This document shows, one piece after another, positions 58,578 to 64,000 of a stretch of 64,000 nucleotides of DNA (position 1 is its first letter; each line of letters begins with the position of its first letter). The stretch lies in the NCBI GenBank assembly GCA_003260075.1, contig QLIY01000009.1:177747-241746 (forward strand), read 5' to 3'. This stretch comes from Phallusia mammillata (lineage: Eukaryota > Chordata > Ascidiacea > Phlebobranchia > Ascidiidae). Position numbers and translations under genes: made by a program. The notes under the pieces were generated by a model that did not search any database, had not been told where the DNA came from, and saw nothing but the letters and a program-made list of their open reading frames with translations.

Positions 58578-61500
58578 GAAAATTGACCGTAGTTAAGTTT
58601 GGGGTTTGAATGGTAAACAATGCGGCTTGTAATGCAGTAAACCGAAAACCTCGCGATGAATGACGGCGTCGCGTCTGGGACAAAATCGGCGTAAACGCTC
58701 ATATTCAGTTCACCCTGACTAATCAAACGCGGTAGCGATTAGACTAGGGGCTTAAGGACCACTCGGCCACACTGTAGAGTCGACCGTGAGTGGCTGGTAA
58801 ACACCCGAGGTAAAGGGAGAACTGACCGAAAAAAATCAGTCTATCCGTCGATACTCTTTGCCCGGACATTGGACGCGCCCCGATGTGCAGGTGAGACGGG
58901 TTCCGGTCATTCTCTGTCCGCACGACCATATTGCGACTGGACGGTTGGACGCCGCGTTACGACCGGACTGTGAAATTTATTGCGTCCGCAAACAGCACGT
59001 GTGTAACGGCGCGTTAATTTCGCGCACGAAATCATTGAGCAAATATCAGGAAGTTAGAATCAAAATAGTATGTCAAATATTACCAAGGAAAACATCAGTG
59101 ACGGAACGCGAAATTTGACTCGAAGTGACTGCACCATATTTATGCGCGATTGAAAACCGGAGATAAAATTGAGAAACACATCTAGACAGAAACATGTTTG
59201 TTATTTGGTTAAAACTGGGGACAAAAGAATAATGTTTGGAAAAAATCGGACAAATTTAATTTTAGGACACAACCTCTTCCGTTTGTTTACAATAGTTTGG
59301 GTGGTACAGATCTGTATTAACTGCGCATTGATTAGAAAAAGATATATCGCGCAATCTGTAGCGGTAACAGATCAGGACACGATCGACGATTCGGTGTTTA
59401 GATTCGGCCTGGTCGCTTGTTTACTGTAAATTGTCCGCTGAGTCAAGTCGGTGAGTGGCCAACAAGAATTTACGGTGATCTATTGCATCTTCCGACGGGC
59501 TCTTCTCTTTGCTCGAGTGCGGATCGGTTTCCGCTGCCCCAACCAACTTTACGTCGCCACAAACGCGTTCCACGATGGCCCTATAACATTTTCGCGACGG
59601 CGTTGCGATTTCGGTTAACCGATCGCACGTTTTGAACCCGGATCGCCTGGAGCGGCCTTCGGTGGCTCTGCGAAGGGCCCGAATCGCTTCTTGACACAGT
59701 GCCTTGTGTTGGCAAAGCATGAGAGATAAGCTTTGCCTTGTCACGGGTCATTTAAATCGCTAACCACTTGGAAGCTGGGAACGTGAAGCACGAAAGTTTC
59801 GCGCACAAACAAATACCAATGGTCAGGGAAAGCATTTGACACTGTTATTTCAATTCGGTTTACAATATTAACCCCCTTTATGACACATGGCCTCGTATAT
59901 CACAGATATGAAGATTTCTAATAATAACAACAGTCTTGCTCAAGGTTACATGAAGCGTACTCGTTTTGCGAAAGTTAAATCCTGACAGGCACCAGAGTTA
60001 TAGAGTCGGCGGGCACCAAAGTGGCTCAAGGCACTCGAGCAGAAAAAGATCCAGGTCATAAACTCATGCTACAGCACAACGAGGTTATTGTTCCGTTCTC
60101 ACAAAACAGCCAGCTTCCAGCAAGATACGACCGCGGTTAAAGATCGATAGCTGTGTTGCTGGGAGGCGGAAGCGTGCATCGGTCGACTTCGGTGTAGACT
60201 TTGGCAAATGGCAGACGGGCAAAATGATGGAAGGCTGTCGGCAGAGTTGCGATATTGTCAGGAACTTGACCGACCGGCGCCTGTGCTCGTCTTCATGTCA
60301 CGTCAACTGCCAAACGCAATGTTTGCGCAAAATCTGATAAATGCCTTCTTCGACCGACCCCTTGCAATAAACCTGACGCCGGGTGTAGATGGGCAAAACA
60401 CATCGTGGGAAAGTATGGGCGAGTATCACTAGTGGGCGAGAGAACGCCATGGATCTGTGGGAAGCCGCCACACAGCCACACAAAAGGTTGAAACGCACAT
60501 CAACTTTTGAAGTGCGCAATCTGATAACTCTAGAATCATGGACTCGAATGTGACACACAAGAACATTGAGTATTGCGAGCAGTGCGGTACCATTGTTTAC
60601 GAGCAAAAAAACGCTACATCAACGTCAGTGGCGTCAACTGTTAACGTTAAGCTTGTCAATGCGGCGAGAAGAATTCTACAACTGTCGATGGCGACATTTC
60701 GACGGACAAAACGATTTACACCGAAGTGGATTACTCCATCAGCACTCGTGAGTGGTCGAATGCGGGTCAAGTAGCCACGCGAGAAAGTGGGAAGCTTCTA
60801 TAAAAACGTCTTAATCCGCCACGGTTCGATTTGGGTTGGTCTACTCAACCCCATGTTGTTAGTGTACCCCGCCTGCAACGGTTCACTTGCATTAGCAGCA
60901 GCAACGCAATAGGAATCCGGTTAAGAAAACTCGGCCGCCCTTTCGTGCGACGCGTCACCGCAGGAAGAAACCCGAGTATTGAGATTCGTATTAACTCTTC
61001 ACGGAAAGCGACTTTGTAGTTTCGCCTAGACGGTTAAACGATTGTTGGTTGTTACAGATTCGTTACAAATTCCAACCACCCAGTCCCAACGTTTGCAAAT
61101 TTTTGCATTTATACTAGTGTTTTGATTTTTAGGTGACACAAATTGAACGACGGGGACAACGATAAAACTGTTTAATTTATGGCTATGTAATTTTTACAGA
61201 GTTATTTGTCACACACAACGCTGATCTTGGAACACGTGACAAAAGTCGTTGGCTTTATGGTCGAGTGAACTTTGAATTGGCTCGTGATTAATTAGATGAA
61301 AAGGCAGAATTGCAAAAAATCCGATTACTTGATTTTTTATTTATCCGTTTCCCCTGAATAAGCTCCCTTTGTTTTGTAGGAACAAAATCTCTCACAGCAT
61401 TGTTAAACTGTCGCAAAACAACACATGATCGGTGTCAGGCCGCAATGTAACTGAAACGCGACAGCTTGATTGTTAACACTGATTAAAATTCCGCAAATGA

Positions 61501-64000
61501 AGGAGTTAAAATGAGTTCTTGCCACATATCGGACAATCTAATACGAGTGAGGGTCGAACAATCAACGTGGAGGATTACTTTTTCATAAGGTGCTTGGTGA
61601 CATACGTTGCCGTGGCGTTATCTGTGTAACTGGCCTTTCCAGGCTCTTGTTTAAACAAACATATGGCGTCAGTTTATCTTTAAAGGACATACCAAGATGC
61701 TCTAAGCCGGCGCAACGACCAAACGTTTGTTTATGTTAGGACAGCTGCTGTTTGGCTGGGGGTGTGATGGCCGAACACCTCTTTATAGTTCATTTGGTAA
61801 CACAAACGATAAGGGCAGAAACGTTGCCCTTACGAGTCCAGTATTAAGTAAACCCTAGCATTACATTAGCGCTCACGGATGTTTAGCATTACATTGCGCT
61901 CACGGATCAATACAAATTCACAAAAATGTCAAAAAACGTTATTTTGATTCCACTCTTCCTGCGGTCATATCATCCCTTCACGGTTGTCTTCGCGCATCAA
62001 AATATTATTTCGCACCTATATTTACTGTTTTGCGACGCAATAATCGAGACAAATTGAAGGCGTCCCCTCCCAAACAAACACATTGATCGTAGAGGCGTAC
62101 CAGCTCCTCGTAATCTGATTATCCTCGGTCGACGGGATAGCCGCCGTAAGCACGCCGACAATTGAATTTGTTAAAAACACGTTAAAGAGACCGTTTAGCG
62201 AGTCCGGCAGCCGGGCGGAACGCGTTACGAGACGTGGTGGCGTGCAAATGTGATTCACAAAGGGGCGGAGCACCTTCCCAAATCTGCAAGTGGTTTCCCT
62301 TAGTAACGTGAGGGAAAACTTGGCATCCAAGTTGTTGTGATCCCCATGTTGCAATATTTACCCCAGTTGATAAACGTCTGGTCTAAAGGATCTTATATTT
62401 GCAATTTTAACGGCTACGGGATAACAGATTGTTACAAACAGGATCCGAAAAGCCGTAAACAGATCAACGTGCACTTATCCTCAGAAAGTCTGTAATCATT
62501 TGGACCATCAGGCCGAAAAACTATTACCTTGCCACTCAAAGTTCTCCCAAACAATCGGACTCGCAATTCGACGAAGCTCAAACGGTGCAGCGGTTCGTGC
62601 TTGGTGACGCTTTTGCTTGGAACTCGTGTAATTAGATTTCGGTCGTCACGTGTCAGTGCGGGTGCCGTTCGAACTGCTTTGACGCACCAGTGACAAGTCG
62701 TTATGGGAAAATGGTTTGGAGTTTTACGATGAGGGTGGCGGTTTTGATCGAGAGAAAAAACGCGCTCCGTTGACAAATAACATAAAATTTGGGGATAAAG
62801 TTTAGATACGCCAGAGGGCGGTATTCAATTAATAACCAACATGTTTTCTAGCTCTATTGCACCAAAAGACTACAAGTTGTTGATTAAACGATGTAAAACC
62901 AACTGTTTATCACTTTCGAGAAATTAACCACACTTTGAGGGAAAATGTAAACTATTTCAGTAAGTCTACTTCCATTTTAACATAATTATCGTAAGAAAGC
63001 GCAGGAAATCCTCACAGTCTCTATCACCCCAACAATAGGAATCCCTGATCTATGTGTACTTATATGGAGCAACAAATTGTGCGTTGGGCTTCCACATTGC
63101 AACAACAGATCAAGTATGAAGCCTTTAGCGTGCGGAGAAGTTGCCAATGCAGGATCATATAATCTGTACCCTCAGCACCTTGGACATCTCCCTGGTTCGA
63201 ATTATTACGCTTGGTCGGGCAGGCGTGAGCCGCAAACACGGTCTGAGGTGAAGAACTAACGCCGATGGATCTCGCCCATTCCAGGATTATGATAGAGCGC
63301 TTGTAATAGACGAAACCACGAAAAGATTGAAACCGTTGAGCTTAGCGTAAAGCGACTCGATCGTACTACCGCGTTTATAAATAGCTGCTTGCGTCACCTA
63401 TTATCGTCGCGTATAAATCTGGTCTGGAGGAATTGCTCGGTTCGTATAAGGGACGTAATGCTGAAAAACCACTTTCCGATATTTGGATGATAAAAATTCA
63501 GCCAAGTTTGCTGGTAGCGTCGCGTGAACTAACATCGTGAAATAAATTGGTCAAAGATTTGCGACCCAATTTTTGTGACTCAATGATTTTTGTTTTTGTT
63601 TTGGTGATTTTAAACTTAACGTAACATAAGATACACGGAGTTGCATCAAATCCATCTAGTTTGCTACCTATTTTGAAAGTTAGATCTTACAGCCATTGGC
63701 CATATCGAGAACAACACATTACCAAAGCGGGATTGTAACAATTCAACCTGAAAGCTTATAATGTTTACTGGCACTTGGTTAACGACCGTAAATGTAAAGC
63801 GCAGTGCAAACATCAAGGTTAAACCTTTGAGTTTAAAAGGTTAATACACACCATAGCTACGAAGGCATTAGCTAATCACCTTTTAATGTCAGCATGTCGA
63901 AAACTAAAGTGATTTATGTGAGAAAAAATGTAAAATTCGGCTACCGAAGTGATGTTGCTAAATTTGAAGCGCAAACATTCTGCCATATAGCTTCCCGAAA

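Larger units (their letters stand above)
52288..64000. other. 11.7 kb of CpG-rich DNA without a recognisable gene
   Basis: Upstream (on the minus strand) of the first FREM2 exon in the window. The reading frame of that exon is open to the left, so this is at least partly intron. None of the open frames on either strand resembles CSPG repeats or any family I know. It contains four G-run spacers with duplicated flanks (55480-55679, 57268-57440, 57936-58136, 58427-58577). Composition is near 50% GC and rich in CpG. Confidence 0.6.

Noticed and set aside
53000-63300. Several open frames of 60-140 codons on both strands
   Set aside because: Expected by chance in DNA of balanced composition; no conserved motif, no splice context and no resemblance to CSPG or other domains.

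Overview
This is eukaryotic nuclear DNA: every recognisable gene is split into many short exons with GT-AG introns. Gene content is that of an animal: a PAR-type bZIP factor, TMEM165, two muscle-type myosin essential light chains, the RING/SH3 ligase POSH (SH3RF1) and a FRAS1/FREM2 extracellular matrix protein. The compact introns, AT-rich base composition and a FREM2 gene close to the vertebrate type fit an invertebrate chordate, most likely an ascidian tunicate. The phylum is inference; the gene families are not.

Layout: (1) 1-2.06 kb, no gene, with a 10-bp tandem repeat and a complete 240-bp hAT-type MITE. (2) 2.07-8.03 kb (+), PAR bZIP gene. (3) 8.03-11.43 kb, no gene. (4) 11.43-13.27 kb (+), TMEM165. 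(5) 13.7-14.76 kb and 17.8-18.94 kb (-), two tandem essential light chain genes, each with a conserved proximal promoter; the duplicated unit carried the end of TMEM165 with it. (6) 20.24-30.27 kb (+), POSH with RING and four SH3 domains in 17 exons. (7) 32.97-52.29 kb (-), the 3' part of FREM2: 25 exons, five Calx-beta domains, convertase sites, a membrane anchor and a PDZ-type C-terminus. It is convergent with POSH. (8) 52.29-64 kb, CpG-rich DNA without a recognisable gene, either FREM2 intron or upstream sequence.

The window is marked by about twenty G runs (one C run), mostly exactly 10 nt, each lying between two near-identical copies of the flanking DNA. They look like unmerged contig or haplotype overlaps joined by a fixed-length spacer, perhaps N bases rewritten as G. 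They create false partial copies of exons in the bZIP, TMEM165, light chain and POSH genes. Three longer G runs (35, 75 and 62 nt) look like sized gaps.

The genes do not form a pathway together. The POSH gene body is strikingly CpG-poor and the FREM2 half is CpG-rich, as in invertebrate chordates with mosaic gene-body methylation. I found no convincing undescribed biological system; the strongest signals are the assembly signature, the light chain duplication with its conserved promoter, and a small hAT-derived MITE family.
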